A stretch of 64,000 nucleotides of DNA from CATOSP01 sp965237775. GTDB taxonomy: Bacteria > Chloroflexota > Dehalococcoidia > Lucifugimonadales > UBA3495. The notes below the pieces were generated by a model. It saw only the letters and a program-made list of their open reading frames with translations, had not been told where the DNA came from and did no database searches. The number at the start of each line of letters is the position of its first letter. Position 1 is the first letter of the stretch. A program made the position numbers and the translations under genes. The stretch covers positions 4,278,001 through 4,342,000 of the forward strand of contig OZ250155.1 of NCBI GenBank assembly GCA_965237775.1, given 5' to 3'. Below are positions 41,534 to 50,339 of the stretch, in pieces.

Positions 41534-42514
41534 TTAAGCGGGGACCGCCAGCACCGCCGCGATCTCGCTGAACTCCCTGGATAGCTTGTTCCACGAATCT
41601 CCGCCATCGCTGCTCTGGAACAGATGTCCGTAGCGGCTACCGGCGTAAGCGGCCTGCGTGTCGAAGGACGGGATGTCCACCACCCACATCGCGCTGTTGG
41701 GAGGAGTGGACAAGGACATCTGGTTCCAGGTCTGTCCGGCGTCCTTGGACTTCATCACCGTCCCGGTCTGCCCCGGCGTGGTGTCTCCGATCGTGATGAG
41801 AATGGTCTCCGGGTTGTCCGGCTGGACGATGATTCCCCTGGGGTAAGTATAGGGGAACACTTCCCTGATCCCGACCTGCCTCCAGTTCTCGCCCTCGTCG
41901 GTACTGGTCCAGACGTCGTTGTTAACCACCACGACCACCGTTTGAGGCGGTCCGGCGGTCACGGCTACGTTATGGACGTCAAGGTTGGGAATGTCTGTCC
42001 CGGCCTTCTCCCACGTATCGCCGCCATCGGTGCTGTGGCGCAATCCGTCGACCTCGATACCCAGCCAGATGCTCTGGGGATTCGTCGGGTCGATGGCAAT
42101 AGCCGTGGGGAGGGGATGCCCTATCGGACAATCCCTGGCGACCTCCACCGGCCGCTGCGCCCAGGTCTTGCCTCCATCGGTGGACTTGTAAAACTCCACC
42201 GGATTGGGAGTTCCCGTCGCGGCGTACATCAGATCAGGGTTGCCCGAGTCAATGGAGATCACGAATACGGGCTTCCCTTCCAAAGCGCCTGGGACGGGTG
42301 ACCAATTCTGCCCGGAATCGTCACTTCTGTATAACCCCCTGTCGGTGCCGCCGAAGACTACTTCCGGCCTGCTGGGGTGGTTCTGCAGTGACCGGACCAT
42401 CGCGTTCTGGTAAATGCCCTGGTTCACTCCGGCCCTCTGCCAAGTCTCCCCCCCGTCGGGGCTGCGCATGATCCCCTGACCCACTGTGCCCACGAGAATG
42501 CTCGTTCCTGCCAT
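41534..42514 (-). CDS. BNR/Asp-box beta-propeller protein
   Basis: 326 residues with at least six Asp-box turns (SPDGGETW, SDDSGQNW, STDGGKTW, STDGGDTW, STDEGENW, SKDAGQTW, SSDGGDSW), one per propeller blade, as in sialidases, Ycf48 and VPS10-type propellers. There is no sialidase Arg triad or FRIP motif, so it is probably a binding or assembly propeller, not a glycosidase. ATG at 42514 is preferred, with AGGTGA 5 bases upstream; a GTG at 42523 overlaps that site. No signal peptide is evident, so its location is unclear. Confidence 0.85.
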   Translation of the reverse strand: MAGTSILVGTVGQGIMRSPDGGETWQRAGVNQGIYQNAMVRSLQNHPSRPEVVFGGTDRGLYRSDDSGQNWSPVPGALEGKPVFVISIDSGNPDLMYAATGTPNPVEFYKSTDGGKTWAQRPVEVARDCPIGHPLPTAIAIDPTNPQSIWLGIEVDGLRHSTDGGDTWEKAGTDIPNLDVHNVAVTAGPPQTVVVVVNNDVWTSTDEGENWRQVGIREVFPYTYPRGIIVQPDNPETILITIGDTTPGQTGTVMKSKDAGQTWNQMSLSTPPNSAMWVVDIPSFDTQAAYAGSRYGHLFQSSDGGDSWNKLSREFSEIAAVLAVPA

Positions 42515-42663
42515 ATCCCTCACCTGCCTTTTCGTTTGTGCTGAATGGTAAATCTGCCGGACCGAGTTTGCAATGCCGAAATGGTCACATTCACCCGCTG
42601 GCCTCCTCCTATTCTGTAAAAGGGGAAGACCGCTTCATGCCTTAACGGGCTACTGCCTTCATA

Positions 42664-44184
42664 TTACCGGAAGAACTCGGCAGCCCTCTCTGCGATCATA
42701 ATAACAGTGGCGTTGGTATTCGCCCTCGGAATATCTGGCATGATTGAGGCGTCGATCACCCACAGGTTCTCAACACCGCGTACCCGGCAATGCGAGTCCA
42801 CCACTGCCAGATCGTCAGAATCAGGACCCATCTTACAGGTGCCGCACGTATGGCCTGCAATCCCCACGCTGCGGTGTAACCAAGCGTCCAGGTCCGCATC
42901 GGACGCTAAGTCAATGTCCGAGGGGGCAATCCGTTCCGCTACTATGCCTTCAAAGGCCCGGTCCTTGAAGAGTTGGACGCATAGCCGGACCGATTCCCGC
43001 AGCCGTTGCAGGTCCCAGGGATCGGATAATGACCGGTAGTCTAAAATCGGTTGCACCGTGGGATCCGCAGACGCCAGCCGCAGTTGACCAACGCTCAATG
43101 GCAGCTCCAACCGGCAACCGACCCGTATCTCGTCGGCCTCATGTCCCAGTGGGCCAGAGGTAAGCGGTTGGACCTGGATATCGTTCCTTGTGTCCGAGTC
43201 CGGCGCGGCAAACCTCAGGGCAACCTGGTTTCTGGGTGCGTCCGATTCCAACGCGTAGCCATCCTCGGGACGGAACCGCAGAGACACAGATGGATGGTTC
43301 TTCATGTTTTGCCCGACGCCGGGGGAGTCCAGGAGCGTGCCGATCCCAAGGGGTCCCAGATGCTCAGACGGGCCTATGCCGGACAGCATCATGAGTTGAG
43401 GCGACGCCACCGCGCCCGCGCTCAGGATGATGGCCTGCCCTTCCACCGTGAAGGTCTCTTCTCCACTCTCAACTTCTATCGCAACGGCGCGGTTGCCCTC
43501 GAAAAGTATGCGTTTGGCGGAGACTCCAGGCTTGATCGTGAGGTTGAGCCGGTGGCGGCAGGGGTCTAGGTAGCCTAGGGCCGTGCTGTAACGGATGCCT
43601 TCGTGATTGTTCAGAGGCACGGGGCCCACGCCGCCGGATTCGGGATTGTTCATGTCCTCATCGTCGGGAAACCCGGCGGAAAGGCAGGCCTGGTAAAAGG
43701 CTGAATGAAGCGGCAGCCATGAGTCTCGCTGGTGGCGGCGCACCGGAATCGGACCGTCTGAGCCGTGGAAATCGTCCCTAATATTGGTGTCCGTCTCCAG
43801 CTTCCTGAAATGCGGCAAGACGTCCAGAAAGCTCCAACCATCGTTGCCTCTCGCGGCCCAGTTATCGTAGTCCTCCGGGACTCCCCTCAGAAATATCTGG
43901 TGGTTGATGGCGCTGGTGCCGCCCACCACCTTTCCCCGGGCGACCGCCAATCCGTCTGGACCCAGAATGCTGGACCTACCCACGAAAGACCAGTTGTGCG
44001 CCGCCCCCGCTTCCGACGCCGCCTGGTTGGCGTCGTGTTTAAGCTCATAAGGCAGGCGCTCGAAGCTGGGGTAATCGGGCCCGGCCTCCAGCAACAGGAC
44101 CGACCGCCCAGAGTCCTCAGACAACCGGGAAGCCAACACGCACCCCGCCGAACCCGCTCCAATGATGATTGCGTCGTATCTCAT
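42664..44184 (-). CDS. GMC family FAD-dependent oxidoreductase (choline-dehydrogenase-like)
   Basis: 506 residues. FAD-binding GAGSAGCVLASRLSE (8-22) and LLLEAGP, GMC signature 1 GKVVGGTSAINHQIFLRG (about 83-100), signature 2 GAVASPQLMMLSGIG, and the C-terminal active-site region VGIAGHTCGTCKMG with base His and VDASIMPDIPRANTNAT. It oxidises a primary or secondary alcohol. The MFS gene upstream on the same strand ends 42 bases away, so they may share a transcript. Confidence 0.9.
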   Translation of the reverse strand: MRYDAIIIGAGSAGCVLASRLSEDSGRSVLLLEAGPDYPSFERLPYELKHDANQAASEAGAAHNWSFVGRSSILGPDGLAVARGKVVGGTSAINHQIFLRGVPEDYDNWAARGNDGWSFLDVLPHFRKLETDTNIRDDFHGSDGPIPVRRHQRDSWLPLHSAFYQACLSAGFPDDEDMNNPESGGVGPVPLNNHEGIRYSTALGYLDPCRHRLNLTIKPGVSAKRILFEGNRAVAIEVESGEETFTVEGQAIILSAGAVASPQLMMLSGIGPSEHLGPLGIGTLLDSPGVGQNMKNHPSVSLRFRPEDGYALESDAPRNQVALRFAAPDSDTRNDIQVQPLTSGPLGHEADEIRVGCRLELPLSVGQLRLASADPTVQPILDYRSLSDPWDLQRLRESVRLCVQLFKDRAFEGIVAERIAPSDIDLASDADLDAWLHRSVGIAGHTCGTCKMGPDSDDLAVVDSHCRVRGVENLWVIDASIMPDIPRANTNATVIMIAERAAEFFR

Positions 44185-44226
44185 GGTCTCTTCCCTCTCC
44201 AGCGGTGTCCCTTGCCGGGGTCCGCT

Positions 44227-45519
44227 CTAGTCCATTTGCCGGACTCTACGGAAGATTATAAGGAAGAATATCGCCGTGACTAGACTTATGGCCGCCACCA
44301 GGGTAAGCGCGCTGCGGACCGTGTAGATGTCCATAAGCAACCCAATGAGAAATATTCCCACCGGGCCAAGCCCGTGCTCCAGCATGTAGATGCTCGTCAC
44401 GCGGCCACGCAGGTTGTCCGGGACCATTTGCTGCACCAGGGTCTGGTTGCCGACGATGAAACAGGTCTGACAAAGCCCCAGGCATACCATCATGGCCAAT
44501 GAAAGCAGCAACCAATGGGACTGGGAAAGCGTGAGTACGGCAGCCGAACCCACTACCAGGGCTATTAGGGCCAATTTTCCTTTCTTGATGCCGAAGCCCA
44601 GAGAGGCAATCAAGAAGGTCGTGGAGACACCACCGACACCCTGCGCCGCCATAAGGTAGCCGCCAACATTGGCTTGGGCTCCAAGGACCTCTCCGGAGTA
44701 CGCGGGCAGCAACGCGGGAAGTGGGATGAAACAGAAGGTCAGGATGAAGCTCATGATGATTAGATGGAGAATGATCCGGTTCTCCGTCCAGATGTAGACG
44801 AACCCCTCTCTCAGGTTGGTCAAGACGGAGTCCTGGTGGGCGGTGGACTCGCGGCGGTATGGCATACGCATGGGGATGAGCAGTAGCGCCGTGGCCAGGT
44901 AGGCCACGCCCTCGACGTAGAAGTTCCAGGTCACTCCCACTGTGGTTATCAATAGACCGCCAAGCATCCCGCCGATGAGCCGGTTGACGGTGACCGTCAT
45001 TGCGTTGAGCGCCATGGCGTTGCCCAAGTGTTGGGGCTGCACCGTATTGACTATCAGCGATTGACGGGCGGGCATGATGAAGGCAAAGCAGACCGCGGAA
45101 ACGCCTGCATAGGCAAAGACATGCCACACTTGGACTACGGCAGTACCTACTATTACGGCGAACGCTATAGCCACCACTGCCAGGAAGAACTGAAAGACAA
45201 TGACCACCTTGCGCCGGTCCATCCGGTCGGCGACCACACCGGCCCACGGACCAATGATCAGAGAGGGGAATCCCCTCACCCCCGCGGCCGTCCCGGAGAG
45301 AAGGGCCGACCCTGTAAGGTCCCAGACCAACCAGCTAAGGGTAATCATCTGCAACCAAAGGGCCATGTGGTCGAAGATGTTCCCCATCCAGAGTAGCCGG
45401 AAGTCCCTGCTCTTAAGCGATGTAAACGTCTGGACACGTGGGCGCTGCGGCGCTGGGGCCGGACCCTGCGTTGGCGCCTGTTGCGGGGCCGCTCCCCCTT
45501 GTGTCCGGTCTAAGCGCAT
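44227..45519 (-). CDS. MFS transporter, EntS/DHA3-like
   Basis: 430 residues. A Pro/Gln-rich cytoplasmic start (first 28 residues) precedes SLKSRDFRLLWMGNIFDHMALWLQ, the typical start of the enterobactin-exporter/macrolide-efflux (DHA3) branch. Motif A VADRMDRRKVV and 12 helices follow; PDNLRGRVTSIYML is also characteristic. It probably exports a small molecule. No clear ribosome site precedes the ATG, and a short AT-rich tandem repeat lies upstream. Confidence 0.87.
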   Translation of the reverse strand: MRLDRTQGGAAPQQAPTQGPAPAPQRPRVQTFTSLKSRDFRLLWMGNIFDHMALWLQMITLSWLVWDLTGSALLSGTAAGVRGFPSLIIGPWAGVVADRMDRRKVVIVFQFFLAVVAIAFAVIVGTAVVQVWHVFAYAGVSAVCFAFIMPARQSLIVNTVQPQHLGNAMALNAMTVTVNRLIGGMLGGLLITTVGVTWNFYVEGVAYLATALLLIPMRMPYRRESTAHQDSVLTNLREGFVYIWTENRIILHLIIMSFILTFCFIPLPALLPAYSGEVLGAQANVGGYLMAAQGVGGVSTTFLIASLGFGIKKGKLALIALVVGSAAVLTLSQSHWLLLSLAMMVCLGLCQTCFIVGNQTLVQQMVPDNLRGRVTSIYMLEHGLGPVGIFLIGLLMDIYTVRSALTLVAAISLVTAIFFLIIFRRVRQMD

Positions 45520-45553
45520 CTCATGATGCCGCTCATATGGCTCCTTGTCTCAG

Positions 45554-45617
45554 TCGCAAATACCGACCGCAAATACCGACCGTAAATACCGACCTTTCAA
45601 CCCCGACCGCAAATATC
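45554..45617. repeat. 13-bp tandem repeat (GACCGCAAATACC)
   Basis: Three contiguous units at 45554-45590 (the first shortened), a degenerate one, and another at 45605-45617. It lies upstream of the MFS gene in its likely promoter region. Confidence 0.75.
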
Positions 45618-45631
45618 GACACACAAATGCC

Positions 45632-45656
45632 GATGGGGCCTTGATTAGGCCCCATC
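45632..45656 (-). terminator. Hairpin downstream of DHDPS-like gene
   Basis: GATGGGGCC (45632-45640) and GGCCCCATC (45648-45656) form a perfect 9-bp stem with a 7-base loop, located after the stop of the minus-strand lyase gene. The following bases on the minus strand are GGCATTTGTG, a poor T tract. Confidence 0.5.
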
Positions 45657-45686
45657 TTCATTGAGCGCGGACCAGGTGGGAAAATC

Positions 45687-46616
45687 CTAGTGGCCGTTGG
45701 AGAGTCCAAGCTCCTCTAGGATGGCGGGGATGCCTTTCTTCTCGTCTTCGGTGAGAGGGCGTAGCGGCTTGGAAACCGTGTCATTGTCTAGCACGCCCAT
45801 CATTTTCAGCGCCGACTTCATGCCCGCGAAGCTGGCGGCGTTCGCCCCGCCTCCCTTGGCTAACGTGGCGATCTTTCCCGCTATTAGCAGCTTGGCGTTG
45901 CACTCCCGGACCGTGGCGGCGTCGCCTGCCTCGCCGGCCTCCCAACCTCGGGCCGAAGCATTGGCCGCCAGGTTTGCCAAGCCCGGAATCACGCCGTCGA
46001 CTCCCACGCCGCCGGCAACGGTGATCCGCGCTACTGTGCCGAGGAATCGGAGCAGTTTCAGGTCTCCCTGTTCGCACAGGATGTTAAGTTCGGCAAGCAA
46101 CTCACCGGCCCCGGAGCTGTCCTTGATCCCTACCACCGCTCCTTCGCTGGCGAGCGTAGCCACGGTCCCTGGCGAGACGGCCGTCTTGACCGTCACCGGT
46201 ATGTTATACACCCACAGAGGCAGCCCGGAACGGTCGCTGATGTAACGGTAGTGGTCCAACAATTCATCCTGGGCGTTGGGATAGTAATAGGGAGGCGTCA
46301 CCGCCACACCGTCCAACCCCATTTCCTGCACCGCCAGTGCCATGTTGAGTGATAGCTGGGTGCTCGCGCAGGAGACGTTGCCGATGATGGGCACGCGCCC
46401 CGCAACTTCGTCGACCACGGTCTCGATGCTGATCAGCCGTTGCTCGTCGGGCAGATTGGCGAACTCCCCGGTGGTCCCGGATACCCAGATGCCGTGAGCG
46501 CCGCTGTCGATCAGGTAGTTGACCAAGCGTCTCAGCGAGGGGACGTCCACGGTCTCGTCATTGTTCAGTGGGGTCAGAATGGGGACTATTACTCCCCGGA
46601 TCGCCTTGTCAGCCAT
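45687..46616 (-). CDS. Dihydrodipicolinate synthase/N-acetylneuraminate lyase family protein
   Basis: 309 residues from the ATG with TAAGGAA just upstream; the frame extends 21 codons without support. TIM barrel with GTTGEFANL, the Tyr in LWVYNIP and the Schiff-base Lys in VVGIKDSSG (about 157). These residues make it a class I pyruvate-type aldolase, but lysine biosynthesis is unlikely without dap neighbours; sugar-acid or hydroxy-keto-acid cleavage is more probable. The alpha/beta hydrolase gene lies upstream in the same orientation (67 bases). Confidence 0.88.
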   Translation of the reverse strand: MADKAIRGVIVPILTPLNNDETVDVPSLRRLVNYLIDSGAHGIWVSGTTGEFANLPDEQRLISIETVVDEVAGRVPIIGNVSCASTQLSLNMALAVQEMGLDGVAVTPPYYYPNAQDELLDHYRYISDRSGLPLWVYNIPVTVKTAVSPGTVATLASEGAVVGIKDSSGAGELLAELNILCEQGDLKLLRFLGTVARITVAGGVGVDGVIPGLANLAANASARGWEAGEAGDAATVRECNAKLLIAGKIATLAKGGGANAASFAGMKSALKMMGVLDNDTVSKPLRPLTEDEKKGIPAILEELGLSNGH

Positions 46617-46683
46617 TTCCTTAGATACCTCTATCTGCGAATCTTGAGTGATTGTCTCACCATCGGCGTGAAGTGGCAAAGAC

Positions 46684-47433
46684 CTAAACCTTCAGGTGCC
46701 CCTCCACGAACTGACACCAATGGTCTACTGACTCGGGCGAAGACTTGCCGTGTGGTCCTGGGTAGGAGATCATCCGCTTGTCCTCTGACCCCAATAGGTC
46801 GAACAGGTCGCATTGGGACTCCCTGGAAAACAGCTCGTCATCCCACTGCATGTGGAACAGCACAGGGACCTTCACGTTGGGCGCGTCGCTCTTGAACCTG
46901 TCCCCAAGGGCGTCGTTGCCGTCAGCCTCGGCCCGTCGCTTCAAGGCGTTCTTACCCAGGGCGGCGCAGCGCAGCTTGTCACCTGCGGCGGCGACGAAGG
47001 GCAGACCGAAGCGTGTCCCCATGGAGAATCCCATGTACGCAGCCCGGTCAGCGTTGATCGTGTCCATCTCGGAGAAACAGGCCAGCGTGGACAGCCAATC
47101 GTCGACCATTCCGTCTATGACGTTGTCGAAACCCCTCTCCGCGTATAGATCAGATAGTTCTGGCCCTTGCCGGTCACCGTGGGCCGGGCCGTCAATGGCC
47201 ACCATCGCGAATTGGGAAACGCCGGCCAGCCTCCGCCCAAGCATTAGCGACCTCGAGACCCTCTTGTGCCCGCTGCCGCCGTGGCCGAAGAGCACCAGGG
47301 GCAAGGGCTTCTCCACTTCCTCGGGCGTCCACACTATTCCGGGTATCGGCCCGTTCCCCGCGTCGATCACAAACTCCCGTTCGGTTATCTGGCCTTCCAC
47401 TAGAGGACCGCCAACCCAATCTAAATTTGCCAT
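46684..47433 (-). CDS. Alpha/beta hydrolase (dienelactone-hydrolase-like group)
   Basis: 249 residues. LVLFGHGGSGHKR is the oxyanion loop, MGFSMGTRFG the nucleophile elbow with Ser (about 143), WDDELFS the acid region and PGPHGKSS the base His (about 228). IDGPAHGDRQG is typical of the fold. AGGTGA precedes the ATG. It is between the lyase gene and a small unknown gene, all minus strand. Substrate unknown. Confidence 0.82.
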   Translation of the reverse strand: MANLDWVGGPLVEGQITEREFVIDAGNGPIPGIVWTPEEVEKPLPLVLFGHGGSGHKRVSRSLMLGRRLAGVSQFAMVAIDGPAHGDRQGPELSDLYAERGFDNVIDGMVDDWLSTLACFSEMDTINADRAAYMGFSMGTRFGLPFVAAAGDKLRCAALGKNALKRRAEADGNDALGDRFKSDAPNVKVPVLFHMQWDDELFSRESQCDLFDLLGSEDKRMISYPGPHGKSSPESVDHWCQFVEGHLKV

Positions 47434-47473
47434 CTCGTCACCTGTGTAAGTTTGATTTGGGACCCGTATTCGT

Positions 47474-47773
47474 TTAGCTAGGTAGTCCCCCGAAAGCGTC
47501 CTCCAGGGTAATCACCGGAAATATAGTTGCCGTGTTCCAGACCGCCAGTCCCAAATCCACCAGGGCGCTGTCGGCGGAGTGAGCGTCCGGGGCGTCCAGG
47601 ACCATAAAGGTCTGATGCGAGGTCTTGCCGACCCAACCCCCCTGATAGCTGCAACCATGACTCTGAAGCACTTCCGTCATGGTGGATGCCATCAATAGGG
47701 CCCGGTCCCGGATTTCGACCGCCACACCAGGACATTGCTGGGGGCTGTGACTCAGCGAAACCATGTACAGCAT
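47474..47773 (-). CDS. Small ferredoxin-like-fold protein, unknown function
   Basis: 99 residues from ATG with GAGGTG 8 bases upstream (a GTG three codons earlier overlaps the site). MLYMVSLSHSPQQCPG, then TFMVLDAPDAHSADSALVDLG and WNTATIFPVITLEDAFG resemble small dimeric alpha-beta barrel proteins (YCII/GYD/DUF3303-like), which bind or isomerise small ligands or have no known activity. It leads the minus-strand group with the hydrolase and lyase. Confidence 0.6.
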   Translation of the reverse strand: MLYMVSLSHSPQQCPGVAVEIRDRALLMASTMTEVLQSHGCSYQGGWVGKTSHQTFMVLDAPDAHSADSALVDLGLAVWNTATIFPVITLEDAFGGLPS

Positions 47774-48236
47774 GGGTCTCACACCTCGACGCGATTTTTT
47801 ATAGGACGGGCTGAATTATATACCACCGAGTTCAGGAATTAGGGGCGTCCCCAACAAGTTACGCGAATCATTGCGGCGGCCGGGGTCTTCTAATTGTCCA
47901 ATCCTCGGCCCGGTAATGGATAGCGCCCCTTTGGCGAAAGGGGGGTTGGGGGGATTTCCTCCTTCAGGCAAGGAACCTTTCGAGCGTAAGTTGGCATCGA
48001 GAACGTATTACACGACTGGCGAATCAGTAGCCTATGGCGGCATGGGTTCATCCAGCATATCTGACCCCGAAAAGAGTGGAAATCCCCCTTAGTCCCCCTT
48101 TTCCGAAAGGGGGAGACTCATGCGCATCCATGACAACTAAAAGACCCTGTTGCGGCGCCTACGCCCGATTGACACGCCAAACGAGTCCCACTAAATTAGC
48201 TGACAAAGGCGGCACATTGGCCGCGAGAGAACACCA
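47774..48236. other. Intergenic region with two facing repeat copies
   Basis: No gene seen. CCCCTTTGGCGAAAGGGGGG...GGGGGATTTCC (47926-47959) and its inverted relative GGAAATCCCCC...CCGAAAGGGGGAGA (48078-48115) point toward each other, 118 bases apart. The core resembles the interior of the 109-bp MITEs, but the MITE ends are missing. Confidence 0.6.
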
Positions 48237-48899
48237 GTGATTGACACCCTGATTTTCGACTTCGACGGAATTATCATCGACACCGAAACCCCGGACTTCT
48301 TGACCTGGGAAGAGACCTTTCAGGGGTACGGTGTAGAGCTGGACCGGTCTTGGTGGACCCAATTCATCGGCGGAAGCAGCCGCCGCATGGACGTTTGCAC
48401 CCTCCTGCAGGACCTGGTGGGGCGCGCCGTGGACTGCCCAGACTTGATCGCGAGCAGACGGCGGCGTTACGTAGAGGTAGTCGAGTCCAACCCCCTGTTG
48501 CCAGGTGTATTGGAATACCTGGAGTCGGCTATGGACCTAGGGTTGAAGTTGGCAATCGCGTCCAGCTCCGGGCACGACTGGGTCGACGGACACCTGGAGC
48601 GCAGGGGCCTGTCTCATTACTTCAACTCGGTCAACTGCGCCGACGACGTGGCCCGGGTCAAGCCCGACCCGGAACTCTACCTGTTGGCGGCCGCCAACCT
48701 GGGGACCGTGCCCGGCAACACCCTGGTGATAGAAGACTCGGCCAACGGCGTCACCGCGGCCAAGAGCGCCGGGGCCTATTGCGTTGCCGTCCCCAACCCG
48801 ATGACCCGGGACCTACCGGTCAGCCATGCCGACTTGCGGCTCGACGCGCTTTCCGATATGACCCTGCCCGCGCTGCTCGCCAGGGCAAATCGAAGCTGA
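48237..48899 (+). CDS. HAD-superfamily hydrolase (beta-phosphoglucomutase-like)
   Basis: 220 residues from GTG. HAD motif I DFDGIIIDTE (8-17), motif II SSS (about 103), motif III Lys in KPDPELY (about 143) and motif IV VIEDSANG. The helical cap inserted after motif I places it with beta-phosphoglucomutase/sugar-phosphatase type enzymes. The second Asp of the DxD pair is kept, so phosphatase or mutase activity is expected. The start has a weak ribosome site. The SRAP gene follows after 13 bases. Confidence 0.87.
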   Translation: MIDTLIFDFDGIIIDTETPDFLTWEETFQGYGVELDRSWWTQFIGGSSRRMDVCTLLQDLVGRAVDCPDLIASRRRRYVEVVESNPLLPGVLEYLESAMDLGLKLAIASSSGHDWVDGHLERRGLSHYFNSVNCADDVARVKPDPELYLLAAANLGTVPGNTLVIEDSANGVTAAKSAGAYCVAVPNPMTRDLPVSHADLRLDALSDMTLPALLARANRS

Positions 48900-48912
48900 A
48901 GGAGACTGAGCC

Positions 48913-49608
48913 ATGTGTGGACGCTTTACCCTGGTTACCAACATGGACGAGTTACAATCCAGGTTCGGATTTGAGGCGCGGGACATGGAACACCAACCCC
49001 GGTACAACATCGCCCCTAGCCAGCAAGTGCTCACCGTTGTAAACGACGGTCAACGACGGGCCGAGACCATGCGCTGGGGGCTCATCCCGTTCTGGGCAAA
49101 GGACCCCAAGATCGGTTACCGGATGATCAACGCCGTGGGCGAAACCGCCGCCACCAAGCCGGCATTCCGGGCGGCGTTCAAGCGGCGGCGTTGCCTGGTC
49201 CTTGCCGATGGGTTCTTCGAATGGCGAAAAGAAGGGAAATCGAAGATACCGACCTACATATTCTTGAGGTCCCATGAACCCTTCGCCTTCGCCGGGCTAT
49301 GGGAGACGTGGAAGTCGCCGGAGGGGGAGACCATCCGGTCATGCAGCATCGTCACGACCAAGCCCAATGACTTCATCGCTCCGATTCACAACCGTATGCC
49401 TGTGATCCTCTCCCAGGAGACCGAACCGCTGTGGTTGGACCCAATGACCGAGGAGGCGGACACCCTCACGCCGCTGCTGACCTCGTCGCCCGCCGAGTGG
49501 CTGGACTCATACGTGGTCTCCAGCGTGGTCAACTCCCCCAAGAATTCAGGTCCGGAGTGCATCGAGGCCGATGTCTCTGGGCCAGGGGCCGAACTGCGGT
49601 TGCTCTAA
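48913..49608 (+). CDS. SRAP-domain abasic-site processing protein (YedK/HMCES family)
   Basis: 231 residues. The protein forms a thiazolidine crosslink with abasic sites in single-stranded DNA through its N-terminal Cys. MCGRFTL supplies Cys2 after Met removal; PRYNIAPSQ, MRWGLIPFWAKD, INAVGETAATKPAFR, DGFFEWRK with the catalytic Glu (about 105) and IHNRMPVIL with His (about 160) complete the active site. GAAGGAGA precedes the ATG. Likely cotranscribed with the HAD gene. Confidence 0.95.
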   Translation: MCGRFTLVTNMDELQSRFGFEARDMEHQPRYNIAPSQQVLTVVNDGQRRAETMRWGLIPFWAKDPKIGYRMINAVGETAATKPAFRAAFKRRRCLVLADGFFEWRKEGKSKIPTYIFLRSHEPFAFAGLWETWKSPEGETIRSCSIVTTKPNDFIAPIHNRMPVILSQETEPLWLDPMTEEADTLTPLLTSSPAEWLDSYVVSSVVNSPKNSGPECIEADVSGPGAELRLL

Positions 49609-49642
49609 GCCCCTGGCCTTCTGCTTACTGTGCGTCAGAGCG

Positions 49643-50146
49643 CTATCTGGACGCCGCCGCGGCCTTCTGTTTCTCCAGGATCTCGTTCCAAGGACCGGGG
49701 AACCGGCCCTTCGGCGTGTCGCCGTGCAGGAACAGGTCGTGTTGCCTGTGCCACTGGTCTCTGGGCAATTCGTAATAGACCTCTATGCCGTTGCCGTCGG
49801 GGTCTTGGAAGTAAATCCCCAGGGAAATACCGTGGTCTCCGATGCCCATGGATACGTCGCGTTCCTTGAGCCTGTAGTAGAACTCTTCCAGGTCTTCCGG
49901 GTTGTTCATCCGCCAGGCCATGTGATTCAGCCCGACCCGGCCTGCTTCGGGACCGGCGGCGTCCGCGCCAACTTCCATTAGCGCTATCTCGTGGGACTCG
50001 TCCAGATTGGCCGACATAAAGGCGGCGCGGCCCGGAACGAAGTCGTAAGTGTGAAGGCCGAGTATGTCCTCATATCATTTGTGGGCTTCTTCGGCGTTAC
50101 GCACATAGATGTTGACGTGGCCCAGGTGGTTCGGCGTATAACTCAT
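49643..50146 (-). pseudogene. VOC/glyoxalase-family protein interrupted by TGA
   Basis: The start is a good one: CAGGAGGACACCG precedes ATG (50146). It reads MSYTPNHLGHVNIYVRNAEEAHK, then TGA (50077-50075), then YEDILGLHTYDFVPGRAAFMS and on in the same frame to the stop at 49643. The family pattern is x-W-Y-x-x-x-L-G-x, so TGA replaces a Trp codon TGG by one base. The remainder has GLNHMAWRM, GDHGISLGIYFQDPDGNGIEVYYE with both metal ligands of the second repeat. Full length would be 167 residues. A real nonsense mutation or a sequencing error are both possible. Confidence 0.85.
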
Positions 50147-50228
50147 CGGTGTCCTCCTGTATCCCGTGAGGCTAAATTTTCGGCATTATACCATCGGCGC
50201 ATTCTCAGCGCTTCCCGATGAGGGTCGG

Positions 50229-50331
50229 GTAACTGTTCAGAGTTGGTGACTGAATGGAGATACAACCGCTCATCCTGATCGCAGCGGAGCGGAGTCGAAG
50301 GAGAGATTTCCCCTCAAGCCTGAACAGTTAC
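50229..50331. mobile_element. IS66-type MITE, copy 2 (103 bp)
   Basis: GTAACTGTTCAGA at the left and GTAACTGTTCAGG inverted at the right. The 8 bases on each side, AGGGTCGG (50221-50228) and AGGGTCAG (50332-50339), agree at seven positions, a decayed target duplication. The interior again contains the TCATCCTGA...GTCGAAGGA palindrome. The right end lies 8 bases from the stop codon of the GH15 gene. Confidence 0.85.
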
Positions 50332-50339
50332 AGGGTCAG

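Noticed and set aside
41534..42514. Calling the Asp-box protein a sialidase
   Set aside because: Asp-box turns alone only indicate a beta-propeller; the catalytic Arg triad and FRIP motif of sialidases are not seen.
50075..50077. TGA in the VOC gene considered as Trp recoding
   Set aside because: TGA ends many genes here, including miaB and larE-region genes, and Trp is otherwise TGG; a single mutation or error is simpler.
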